DNA from: Candidatus Bathyarchaeota archaeon
GTDB taxonomy: Archaea; Thermoproteota; Bathyarchaeia; Bathyarchaeales; Bathyarchaeaceae
Direction of reading: 5' to 3'
Length of the DNA stretch: 7,496 bases
Assembly (NCBI GenBank): GCA_014859755.1
Contig: JACUTO010000070.1
Location: forward strand, 1 to 7,496
In this document: piece after piece, positions 1-5,759 of the stretch
Numbering within the stretch: the first letter of the stretch is position 1
How the letters are laid out: the number at the start of each line of letters is the position of its first letter
Position numbers and translations under genes: made by a program
Notes under the pieces: generated by a model
Told to the model about the DNA's origin: nothing
What the model saw: the letters and a program-made list of their open reading frames with translations, nothing else
The model's database searches: none

Positions 1-120
1 GGTTACCTTGACCCAAACAAAGACCACCTTTGAAGGCACCCTTTTCTGCAGACTTGCACAACGTTTATCTTCTCAATTTTTCAGCCCTTTATACTTGATC
101 CACCTACACAAGAGATGGAG
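1..120. other. Left-edge non-coding stretch, possible tail of an upstream gene
   Basis: No gene can be supported here. Frame 1 of the plus strand reads GYLDPNKDHL and then a TGA at 31-33. That could be the last ten residues of a gene entering from the left, but ten residues cannot be assigned to a family. The rest is AT-rich and T-rich and includes a TATA-like element for the next gene. Confidence 0.3.
88..95 (+). promoter_or_regulatory. TATA-like promoter element upstream of the DUF2148 gene
   Basis: The octamer TTTATACT is close to the archaeal TATA-box consensus TTTAWATA. Transcription starting about 25 bases downstream, near 117, would leave a leader of roughly 27 bases that contains the AGGTGA ribosome-binding site. 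A second AT-rich element (GTTTATCT, near 63-70) is a possible alternative. This is positional inference only. Confidence 0.4.
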
Positions 121-143
121 GTTAGAAGGAAAGGTGAAAAATC

Positions 144-701
144 ATGCCCATAATCAGAAGCGATGAAGGTGAAAAGGAGGCACTGCTACACGCCTCTAGG
201 CTGATGCTTGTTTCAGCTAGGACAGCCCCGAAATCCGGCGGTGTAGACGACATCCTGACAGCGGTTGTCTTTGGAAAAGAAAAAGAAGCTTTGGCGGAGG
301 AAATGGATAAAATAGGTGAGGAAAGAAAAATCGAGGGATTCAAGCGAGACGCCAAGAACTTGAAGGATTCCGAGGCTGTGGTGCTGATAGGCGTTCAGGG
401 AACATGGAGTCTCAGAATGAACTGCGGAGCCTGCGGCTACGCCACTTGCAGTGAATTCGATGAAGCAGAGAAAAAGGCGGGTCTAGACTTCGTGGGGCCA
501 ACTTGTGTTTTTAAAGCTCTTGATCTTGGAATCGCGTTAGGGTCTGCCGCGAAAACAGCTAGTCTTCTTAATGTTGACAACCGGATAATGTATCGGATTG
601 GAACTGCGGCGAGGCGGCTGAATTTACTGCCTGGAGCAACAGTCATTATTGGGATTCCGATTTCTGCGAAGGGCAAAAGCATTTACTTCGACAGGCCCTA
701 G
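144..701 (+). CDS. DUF2148 / COG4739 iron-sulfur (ferredoxin-like domain) protein
   Basis: The 185-residue product matches the family annotated as an uncharacterized protein containing a ferredoxin domain (DUF2148, COG4739), common in archaea and anaerobic bacteria. The key signature is four cysteines, C94, C97, C102 and C121, in the pattern C-x2-C-x4-C-x18-C. They sit inside the segments NCGACGYATCSEF and GPTCVFK. The spacing resembles [4Fe-4S]-binding domains of the PF04060 type, so a redox or cluster-carrying role is likely, but no reaction is established. The N-terminal segment SARTAPKSGGVDDI (about residues 24-37) is another conserved-looking block. The protein looks cytosolic: no signal peptide or membrane segment is seen. 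The ATG start is supported by AGGTGA at 132-137 with a 6-base spacer. The length appears complete. The next gene is in the same direction after about 80 bases and does not suggest a shared function. Confidence 0.85.
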   Translation: MPIIRSDEGEKEALLHASRLMLVSARTAPKSGGVDDILTAVVFGKEKEALAEEMDKIGEERKIEGFKRDAKNLKDSEAVVLIGVQGTWSLRMNCGACGYATCSEFDEAEKKAGLDFVGPTCVFKALDLGIALGSAAKTASLLNVDNRIMYRIGTAARRLNLLPGATVIIGIPISAKGKSIYFDRP

Positions 702-730
702 AAAGGCATAAGCACGCACGAACGCCAGAA

Positions 731-738
731 TACATATT
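731..738 (+). promoter_or_regulatory. TATA-like promoter element upstream of the acyl-CoA dehydrogenase
   Basis: TACATATT lies about 45 bases before the preferred ATG. A start of transcription about 25 bases downstream, near 760, would give a leader of about 20 bases carrying the GAGGTGA ribosome-binding site. It suggests the dehydrogenase has its own promoter apart from the upstream DUF2148 gene. The match to the archaeal consensus is moderate. Confidence 0.35.
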
Positions 739-769
739 ACTAAGAACTAGGCACTGGACTCCTTGACAA

Positions 770-776
770 GAGGTGA
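770..776 (+). promoter_or_regulatory. Ribosome-binding site that sets the dehydrogenase start
   Basis: GAGGTGA is complementary to the 3' end of 16S rRNA and lies 4 bases before the ATG at 781. An in-frame TTG at 763 would place this site inside the coding region, so the ATG is preferred. Confidence 0.65.
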
Positions 777-780
777 GAAT

Positions 781-2499
781 ATGCTCTTGTTGAATCCCCA
801 CAAACACACTCGTGAGTATCCGGATGAAGAATCCCGTGACATCATGCTGAAGACGATAGAGTTCTTTGAGAACAAAGGAAAGGTCAAGCTGAAGAATGAC
901 GACCATGAAAGAGTCTGGTATCAGGACTTTCTTGATTTTGTGAAAAAGGAGGAGATCTTCGCCAAGCTATTGACGCCAAAGGGATACGGCGATGCTGACT
1001 CCCGTTGGGATACCTGGCGCATAATGGAGTTCAACGAGATACTTGCCTTCTATGGGTTGCATTACTGGTATACTTGGCAGGTGTCCATTCTCGGACTAGG
1101 TCCGATATGGATGAGCAAGAATGAGGACGTGAAGAAGAAGACCGCCCAGCTGCTCAAGGAGGGCGGGATATTCGGTTTTGGCCTGAGTGAGAAAGAACAC
1201 GGCGCGGATCTATATTCGACGGAAACGTTGCTCAAGGTACTTGGCGATGGCGAGTACGAGGCTGAGGGCAGCAAGTACTACATCGGCAACGGAAACAAAG
1301 CCAGCCTTGTCTCCATCTTCGCGAAGACGGACAAACCCAGCGACCTGGAAGACGAGAAGTATGGCAACTATGTGTTCTTTGTAGTAGACTCCCAACACGA
1401 GAAATACGAGTGTGTGAGAAACTTGGTGAATGCTCAGTCATACGTTGCTGAATTCAAGCTCAACGATTATCCCATAACCGAAGCAGACATCCTCTCGAAA
1501 GGGCGAGACGCATGGGATTGTACGCTCAACACGGTTAACGTAGGCAAGTATAACCTTGGCTGGGCGTCGATTGGAATTTGTACCCACGCGTTTTACGAAG
1601 CTATCACCCACGCAGCCAACCGCAACCTCTACGGTATGTATGTCACGGACTTCCCGCACATCAGACAGCTATTCGTAGATGCATACACCCGTCTTGTAGC
1701 AATGAAACTGTTCGCGCTGCGCGCCGGAGACTACATGCGGACTGCCTCTCCTAAAGACAGGCGATACATCCTCTACAATAGCATAGTCAAGATGAAGGTG
1801 ACGAGTCAGGGAGAGGATGTAATCAACCTGCTGTGGGATGTCATTGCCGCCCGCGGATTTGAAGCAGAAACATACTTCTCCCAAGCAGCAAGAGACATTC
1901 GAACGTTGCCGAAGCTGGAAGGAACGGTTCACGTGAACATGGCGCAGATCATCAAGTTCATGCCCGCCTACTTCTTCATGCCGGAAGAGTTCCCCGAGAT
2001 TCCAAGGGTTGATGATGCCAAAGACGATGATTTTCTCTTCAATCAGGGCATCACGAAGGGTCTTAGCCTAATCCGATTCCATGACTACAGAATCGCCTAT
2101 GGCAGTGTCGATCTTCCAAACGTGAACATCTTCAAAGAGCAGCTGGAAGTCTTCATCGAGTTCATGACTCAAGCAACCCCACCTGATGAACAGGCAAAGG
2201 ACCTTGACTTCCTGTTGAATTTGGGTGAACTATTCACACTGGTAGTCTACGGGCAATTAATCATTGAGAATGCAAGAATCTACGACATAAGTGACGCTTT
2301 GCTCGACCAAATCTTTGACTTCATCGTTCGCGACTTCTCTATGTATGCTCTCCAGCTCTACTCGAAACAGAGTATTACCGAGCAACAGCAGGAGATTCTA
2401 CTTCGAATGATCAAGAAGCCGCATGTCGACAAAGAGCGCTTCGAAACTGTGTGGAAAGAGGTCTACTCTCTAAATGGCTTGTATGAGATGAGAAAGTAG
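781..2499 (+). CDS. Acyl-CoA dehydrogenase family flavoprotein with long C-terminal extension
   Basis: The product is about 572 residues from the ATG and belongs to the acyl-CoA dehydrogenase superfamily, FAD enzymes that form the alpha-beta double bond of acyl-CoA thioesters. Diagnostic segments, numbered from the ATG: FGFGLSEKEHGADLYST (131-147), matching the family's TEP-x-aGSD region at the flavin; KYYIGNGNKASLVSIFAKT (165-183), the beta-domain strand; and RDIRTLPKLEGTVHVNMAQ (about 371-389). In the last, E380 aligns with the catalytic base of medium-chain acyl-CoA dehydrogenase (the Glu of YEGT). Roughly 190 further residues follow this glutamate, so the protein is longer than the usual 380-residue core, as in extended members such as VLCAD/ACAD9 or some actinobacterial FadE proteins. 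Acyl-chain substrate cannot be predicted. No electron-transfer flavoprotein, thiolase or acyl-CoA ligase gene is adjacent. AAG lysine and CGN arginine codons look more frequent than in neighbouring genes. A TTG at 763 would add six residues but is disfavoured. Confidence 0.88.
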   Translation: MLLLNPHKHTREYPDEESRDIMLKTIEFFENKGKVKLKNDDHERVWYQDFLDFVKKEEIFAKLLTPKGYGDADSRWDTWRIMEFNEILAFYGLHYWYTWQVSILGLGPIWMSKNEDVKKKTAQLLKEGGIFGFGLSEKEHGADLYSTETLLKVLGDGEYEAEGSKYYIGNGNKASLVSIFAKTDKPSDLEDEKYGNYVFFVVDSQHEKYECVRNLVNAQSYVAEFKLNDYPITEADILSKGRDAWDCTLNTVNVGKYNLGWASIGICTHAFYEAITHAANRNLYGMYVTDFPHIRQLFVDAYTRLVAMKLFALRAGDYMRTASPKDRRYILYNSIVKMKVTSQGEDVINLLWDVIAARGFEAETYFSQAARDIRTLPKLEGTVHVNMAQIIKFMPAYFFMPEEFPEIPRVDDAKDDDFLFNQGITKGLSLIRFHDYRIAYGSVDLPNVNIFKEQLEVFIEFMTQATPPDEQAKDLDFLLNLGELFTLVVYGQLIIENARIYDISDALLDQIFDFIVRDFSMYALQLYSKQSITEQQQEILLRMIKKPHVDKERFETVWKEVYSLNGLYEMRK

Positions 2500-2506
2500 T
2501 AGACCC

Positions 2507-2529
2507 ATCACGGGCTTTGCGACCGTGAT
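2507..2529 (+). terminator. Hairpin just after the dehydrogenase stop codon
   Basis: ATCACGG (2507-2513) pairs perfectly with CCGTGAT (2523-2529) around a 9-base loop, starting 8 bases after the TAG stop. It could be a 3'-end processing or stabilising structure, or part of a terminator. No strong T-run follows, so a bacterial-style intrinsic terminator is not supported. Confidence 0.35.
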
Positions 2530-2657
2530 ATTGACGTTATTCTGAGTGACGTTTGTTGGGAGGAATCTCGCAGCAAACTACGAACAGCCCCTACTCCCCG
2601 TGTAAGCGCACGTAAACCTCTAAATCCTCTTTTGAGTTAGAAAGTTGTGACAATGAC

Positions 2658-2951
2658 ATGAAACTGTGGAAAACTGCTCAGGGAATAGTCTTAGACGTGT
2701 ACGTTAAGCCCAACTCAAAGCGGTTCCAAATAAAGACTGAGGAAGGTGAACTCGTAGTGTTTTGTCGAGAAACTCCGGTGAAAGGCAGAGTCAACAGAGA
2801 GTTGATGAAGGAACTTTCAAGACTTTTCAAGAGAAGAGTAGAGATTGTCTCTGGGTTTAGTTCAAGACGAAAGAAATTTTTGGTCAGGGACATTGAAGCG
2901 AAGGAAGTTAAACAAATCTTAGGTGTTGCCACGTGTGCACATAGCAACTAG
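2658..2951 (+). CDS. DUF167 / YggU family (UPF0235) small protein
   Basis: The 97-residue product fits the DUF167 (YggU, UPF0235) family, small alpha/beta proteins of unknown function found in all domains of life. Family blocks visible are VYVKPNSKRFQI (14-25), matching V-x-PnA; CRETPVKGRVNRELMKELSRLF (36-57), corresponding to the usual ApPveGkAN-x2-li-x2-La block; and VEIVSGFSSRRKKFLV (61-76), matching the v-i-x-G-x-ssr-K-v block. The usual ApPveGkAN reads ETPVKGRVN here, a mild divergence. The length is normal for the family. No strong ribosome-binding site precedes the ATG; only a weak GTGA at 2647-2650 is seen, so translation could be leaderless or weakly initiated. It ends 14 bases before the stop codon of the convergent UPF0047 gene. 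The minus-strand open frame over the same bases has no recognisable family and was set aside. Confidence 0.85.
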   Translation: MKLWKTAQGIVLDVYVKPNSKRFQIKTEEGELVVFCRETPVKGRVNRELMKELSRLFKRRVEIVSGFSSRRKKFLVRDIEAKEVKQILGVATCAHSN

Positions 2952-2965
2952 TCCCCATTCGAAGT

Positions 2966-3385
2966 TTATTCTCCTATAATCTGTAAGATTAGGTTTCTAA
3001 CTCGGCTACGAACGTCTAACTCCATGAAAATAATCTGTTGCCAAGTCCCCAAGGTCAATCTTCCATTAGCAAACGGCACGGTCAGACTAGGTCCTATCAG
3101 AGAAGCTCTCACATGCGAGTGCCCGTTACCATCATGCCATCTTTTCTCGTGCTCATACACCAAATTTTTCGGCGCTACACGCTCGAGCATATTTGGAAAG
3201 TCCTTCAACAGTCCCGGTTCATACTCGATCGTTGTTAACGCTCCTGTGGATCCCGGTACGAAAACCGTTACAATTCCATTCTTTAACTTAGTTTCAACCA
3301 CAGCTTCAGCAACCGCGCCGGTAACATCTAAAATGTCACCTTCTCCCCTAGTGTGGATTGAAAGTTGCTTTGTTTTTACGGTCAA
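2966..3385 (-). CDS. UPF0047 / YjbQ family protein (secondary thiamine-phosphate synthase family)
   Basis: The 139-residue product belongs to the UPF0047/YjbQ family (TIGR00149). It is often annotated as a secondary thiamine-phosphate synthase because the E. coli member shows a weak activity of that kind; the physiological role is unresolved. Visible landmarks are VFVPGSTGALTTIEYEPGLL (41-60), HDGNGHSHVRASLIGPSLTV (84-103) with H84, H89 and H91 as likely metal or substrate ligands, then the near-invariant GRLTLGTWQQIIFMELDVR (108-126) and the closing RVRNLILQIIGE. In the first block, the family's usual HT(T/S)-x-(A/S)-L-T carries Gly-Ser-Thr instead, so the histidine is missing. The start is a TTG, chosen because AGGAGG (3394-3399, minus strand) lies 8 bases upstream and no ATG fits. 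It is divergent from the TIP49 gene and convergent with the DUF167 gene. Confidence 0.88.
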   Translation of the reverse strand: MTVKTKQLSIHTRGEGDILDVTGAVAEAVVETKLKNGIVTVFVPGSTGALTTIEYEPGLLKDFPNMLERVAPKNLVYEHEKRWHDGNGHSHVRASLIGPSLTVPFANGRLTLGTWQQIIFMELDVRSRVRNLILQIIGE

Positions 3386-3393
3386 CTCTAAAA

Positions 3394-3399
3394 CCTCCT
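3394..3399 (-). promoter_or_regulatory. Ribosome-binding site supporting a TTG start
   Basis: On the minus strand this reads AGGAGG, a near-perfect Shine-Dalgarno sequence, 8 bases before the TTG codon at 3385-3383. It is the main reason to accept the TTG as the start of the UPF0047 gene. Confidence 0.7.
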
Positions 3400-3432
3400 A
3401 GAACCTAACGATTGTAATTCACCATTGTTATC

Positions 3433-3440
3433 TATTTAAA
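3433..3440 (-). promoter_or_regulatory. TATA box for the UPF0047 gene
   Basis: On the minus strand the sequence is TTTAAATA, an exact match to the archaeal TATA consensus TTTAWATA. Transcription would start about 25 bases on, near 3411, leaving a leader of about 25 bases that includes AGGAGG. The adjoining BRE position is not clearly purine-rich. Confidence 0.55.
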
Positions 3441-3461
3441 ATGCGCGTGAAATCGGAAGTA

Positions 3462-3484
3462 AATAAGCCCAAAACAGGCTTATT
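3462..3484. repeat. Inverted repeat between two divergent promoters
   Basis: AATAAGCC (3462-3469) and GGCTTATT (3477-3484) are perfect inverted copies separated by 7 bases. The element lies about 22 bases upstream of the UPF0047 TATA box and about 31 bases upstream of the TIP49 TATA box. Such placement is compatible with a shared operator, or with a hairpin of no function. Neither promoter needs it by position. Confidence 0.45.
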
Positions 3485-3504
3485 GCGGGCGCGCTAAAAA
3501 GGTT

Positions 3505-3526
3505 GAAAAGTGAAGTTTATATTTTA
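3505..3526 (+). promoter_or_regulatory. BRE/TATA promoter for the TIP49 gene
   Basis: A purine-rich BRE-like stretch, GAAAAGTGAAG (3505-3515), is followed by TTTATATTTTA (3516-3526), a good archaeal TATA box. Predicted initiation near 3545 gives a leader of about 28 bases containing the AGGTGA ribosome-binding site. Confidence 0.6.
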
Positions 3527-3561
3527 GTTCTTTCTTTTTACATGCGATTTTGCATTCTATT

Positions 3562-3567
3562 AGGTGA
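3562..3567 (+). promoter_or_regulatory. Ribosome-binding site that sets the TIP49 start
   Basis: AGGTGA lies 5 bases before the ATG at 3573. The alternative in-frame GTG at 3564 overlaps this motif, so the ATG is preferred. The same AGGTGA arrangement precedes the DUF2148 and dehydrogenase genes. Confidence 0.65.
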
Positions 3568-3572
3568 CACTT

Positions 3573-4952
3573 ATGGCGGCTATTAAGGAATTGCCGACGC
3601 GTCCGGCAACCAGATTTGAAAGAATTGGCGCACACACCCACATCAAGGGTTTAGGATTAGATGAAAACCTGAAAGCGATTAGAATAAAGGATGGAATGGT
3701 TGGTCAGGAAAGAGCTAGAGAGGCTGCCGGTCTTGTTGTTCAGATGATAAAAGAGGGAAAGTTAAGCGGCAAAACCGTAATTTTCGCTGGTCCCCCTGGA
3801 ACAGGAAAGACAGCGATTGCGGTGGCAATATCCAAAGAACTGGGCGAAAATGTACCCTTCATCCAGATGAGTGGAAGTGAAATATACAGTAGCGAACGCA
3901 AGAAAACAGAGATCCTTATCGAAGCTATAAGAAAATGCATTGGAGTGGAGATTCATGAGATGCGCAAAGTCTACGAAGGAGAACTTACCAGCATGGACGT
4001 AAGAACCGCCGCCCATCCCTACAATCCTTACCAGAAGGTTCCTGAAAGCATCAGACTCACACTGAAAACTCAGGATGAGGAGAAAACCATCGAAGCAGGG
4101 TCCACCATAGCTCAACAGGTCATTCAGCAGAACATATCAGAAGGATATATAATACAAATCGACGCCGAAAGTGGAAGAGTAGTTAATCTTGGCATAAGTA
4201 TGGAAAGCACTAAAGGAAAAACCTATGACATAGACACTAGGAAAAAAATCCCTCGCCCTCAAGGAAATGTGCTTAAAGAGAAAGAATTCGTTTACACTTT
4301 GACCTTAGCAGATATGGACGAAATCAATGCCCGCCAAAGATTAGGAGGAGGGATTTTCTCCCTGTTCATGGGAAGCACAGCAACCAAAGAAATAGACACC
4401 GAAGTCCGCACAGCCGTGGATGAAGCAGTTAAAAAAATGATAGATGAAGAAAAAGCTTTCATCCATCCGGGCGTCTTGTTCATTGACGACTCGCATCTTC
4501 TAGATTTGGAAGCATTCAGCTTCTTAGGTAGAGCTATCGAAAGCGAGCTTGTGCCAATCATCATTCTAGCCACGAATCGAGGTGTCACCACCATCCGGGG
4601 CACCGACGTCAAAAGTCCAATGGGCTTCCCTCTCGACCTTGTTGACCGCTCAGTAATCATCGGAACTGAGGATTACGACGCCGACAGCATTCGCGAAATC
4701 CTGAAAACACGATCCAAAGAGGAAAAAATAAACATTAAAGAAAACGCGTTAGAAAAAATCACAGAAGTTGGAGCTAAGACCTCTTTACGATACTCGGTTC
4801 AACTGCTAAGTTTAGCTGCTCAAAACGCCAAAAGTGCTAACCGCAAAGATGTTGCTATCAAAGATGTGGAACGAGTCAGCAACCTGTTCATGGACGTCTC
4901 TGAAGCCACACGGCATCTCAAAAAATATGACGATAAAATGATGGCTCACTGA
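3573..4952 (+). CDS. TIP49 / RuvB-like AAA+ ATPase
   Basis: The 459-residue product is a TIP49 (RuvBL1/RuvBL2-like, TBP-interacting) AAA+ ATPase at the normal family length. Eukaryotic members form hexameric or dodecameric rings in chromatin remodelling and snoRNP assembly; archaeal roles are poorly known. Landmarks from the ATG: MVGQERAREAAG (42-53); Walker A GPPGTGKT (73-80); the inserted OB-fold-type domain II, roughly 122-290; Walker B LFIDDSHLLD (302-311); sensor 1 ATN (333-335); the RGTDVKSPMGFPLDLVDRS block with the arginine-finger candidate R359; and sensor 2 TSLRYSVQLL with R406. The Walker B acidic pair is Asp-Asp, where human RUVBL1/2 have Asp-Glu. All other ATPase motifs look intact, so the protein is probably active or at least nucleotide-binding. 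It has its own promoter, diverges from UPF0047, ends in a tandem stop (TGATAG) and is followed 78 bases later by the glycosylase gene. An ATG start is used; GTG at 3564 would add three residues. Confidence 0.95.
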   Translation: MAAIKELPTRPATRFERIGAHTHIKGLGLDENLKAIRIKDGMVGQERAREAAGLVVQMIKEGKLSGKTVIFAGPPGTGKTAIAVAISKELGENVPFIQMSGSEIYSSERKKTEILIEAIRKCIGVEIHEMRKVYEGELTSMDVRTAAHPYNPYQKVPESIRLTLKTQDEEKTIEAGSTIAQQVIQQNISEGYIIQIDAESGRVVNLGISMESTKGKTYDIDTRKKIPRPQGNVLKEKEFVYTLTLADMDEINARQRLGGGIFSLFMGSTATKEIDTEVRTAVDEAVKKMIDEEKAFIHPGVLFIDDSHLLDLEAFSFLGRAIESELVPIIILATNRGVTTIRGTDVKSPMGFPLDLVDRSVIIGTEDYDADSIREILKTRSKEEKINIKENALEKITEVGAKTSLRYSVQLLSLAAQNAKSANRKDVAIKDVERVSNLFMDVSEATRHLKKYDDKMMAH

Positions 4953-5030
4953 TAGCGCGTGCATCTTGATTTTGAACGTTTTTGTTACAACGTTTGTGCT
5001 ATTGAAAGACTTGAAACGGAGATGTGATTC

Positions 5031-5612
5031 TTGTTCCCTGGAGAGATTTTGCCTAGAGAATTTTACGAGAGAGACCCAGAGACCGTTGCAAGGGAGTTAT
5101 TGAGTAAGAGGTTGATCAGAGAATTAGGCAAGAATTTCCTGGAAGGTATGATAGTGGAGACTGAAGCTTATTATGGCTTACATGATCCAGCCTCTCGTGC
5201 TTATCACGGCATAAAAAATTATAATAAGCCTATGCGGAACGAACCAGGAAGAGCTTTCATCTATAACGTCCACAAATATTGGATGTTCAACATAGTCGCT
5301 CACAAGCCGAACCAGATAGGCGCTGTTTTGATTAGAGCCGTGGAGCCGACGAAAGGAATAGAGGTTATGAAGAAAAATAGACCAGTTAAAAAACTGTTTA
5401 GCTTAACGAACGGCCCTGGAAAACTCACAATAGCATTAAAGATCAATAAGGACTTAAATGGGGTTCCAGTTACTTCATGTGAAAGCAAAATCGTCATCGC
5501 AAACACCAAAATGGAATTCGAAATAGGGAGTTCCCATAGAATAGGCGTAAGAAAGGATCTAGAGAGGAAACTAAGGTTCTTCATCAAAGGGAATAAATTC
5601 GTTTCAAGATAA
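5031..5612 (+). CDS. Alkyladenine (3-methyladenine) DNA glycosylase, AAG/MPG family
   Basis: The 193-residue product is a methylpurine DNA glycosylase of the AAG/MPG fold, which flips out and excises alkylated purines such as 3-methyladenine to begin base-excision repair. VETEAYYG (42-49) carries E45, aligning with catalytic E125 of human AAG, and Y47, aligning with Y127. GRAFIYNVHKYWMFNIVAH (73-91) is the intercalating and binding-pocket block, with Y78 probably equivalent to Y159 and N87 to N169. GAVLIRAVEP (97-106) contains R102, aligning with R182. LTNGPGKLTIALKI (125-138) is the conserved GPGKL motif. The pocket segment reads DPASRAYHG where bacterial relatives usually read DPASHAYRG. 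Length is normal for compact prokaryotic members. The start is TTG: an in-frame TGA at 5025-5027 rules out anything further upstream, and GGAG at 5018-5021 gives a plausible ribosome-binding site. It lies 78 bases downstream of TIP49 and may be co-transcribed with it. Confidence 0.93.
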   Translation: MFPGEILPREFYERDPETVARELLSKRLIRELGKNFLEGMIVETEAYYGLHDPASRAYHGIKNYNKPMRNEPGRAFIYNVHKYWMFNIVAHKPNQIGAVLIRAVEPTKGIEVMKKNRPVKKLFSLTNGPGKLTIALKINKDLNGVPVTSCESKIVIANTKMEFEIGSSHRIGVRKDLERKLRFFIKGNKFVSR

Positions 5613-5728
5613 GGTTCAAACGCGGTAAAAATCTGGTTAATCTTGTTCGAGTCTTGAAACATCGCAGGATTTCGCTTCGCTCTAGCCATCTTGCGCGTGC
5701 AAAAGGCAAGTTAAAGGAATGGAAATCA

Positions 5729-5737
5729 ATCTATACT
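5729..5737 (+). promoter_or_regulatory. TATA-like element for the XPD-like helicase, possibly leaderless
   Basis: ATCTATACT follows a purine-rich stretch (AGGAATGGAAATC) that could act as a BRE. Initiation about 25 bases downstream would fall at about 5757, almost at the GTG start, so the mRNA could be leaderless. This fits the lack of any Shine-Dalgarno sequence before the GTG. Positional inference only. Confidence 0.4.
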
Positions 5738-5759
5738 TCTTTGTTCTAAGCTATGATCT

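Noticed and set aside
763..780. TTG start adding six residues to the acyl-CoA dehydrogenase
   Set aside because: It would place the GAGGTGA ribosome-binding site inside the coding region; the ATG at 781 is better placed.
2532..2553. Short direct repeat TGACGTT (2532-2538 and 2547-2553) after the dehydrogenase
   Set aside because: Seven bases twice at 15-base spacing is weak and can arise by chance; no other copies were noticed nearby.
2678..2947. Minus-strand open frame of 89 codons opposite the DUF167 gene
   Set aside because: The plus strand shows the DUF167 blocks; the minus translation shows nothing recognisable.
3024..3401. Plus-strand open frame of 125 codons opposite the UPF0047 gene
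   Set aside because: Its translation matches no family I recognise, and the minus-strand frame shows clear UPF0047 motifs plus an AGGAGG site and TATA box.
4292..4660. Minus-strand open frame of 122 codons within TIP49
   Set aside because: Antisense to the conserved Walker B to arginine-finger region of TIP49, with no family resemblance of its own.
4975..4996. AACGTTT repeated twice between TIP49 and the glycosylase
   Set aside because: Short AT-rich similarity without symmetry or a third copy; more likely chance, although the T-rich stretch could assist termination.
5300..5689. Minus-strand open frame of 129 codons
   Set aside because: It is antisense to the glycosylase, whose conserved GAVLIRAVEP and GPGKL blocks are in the plus frame.
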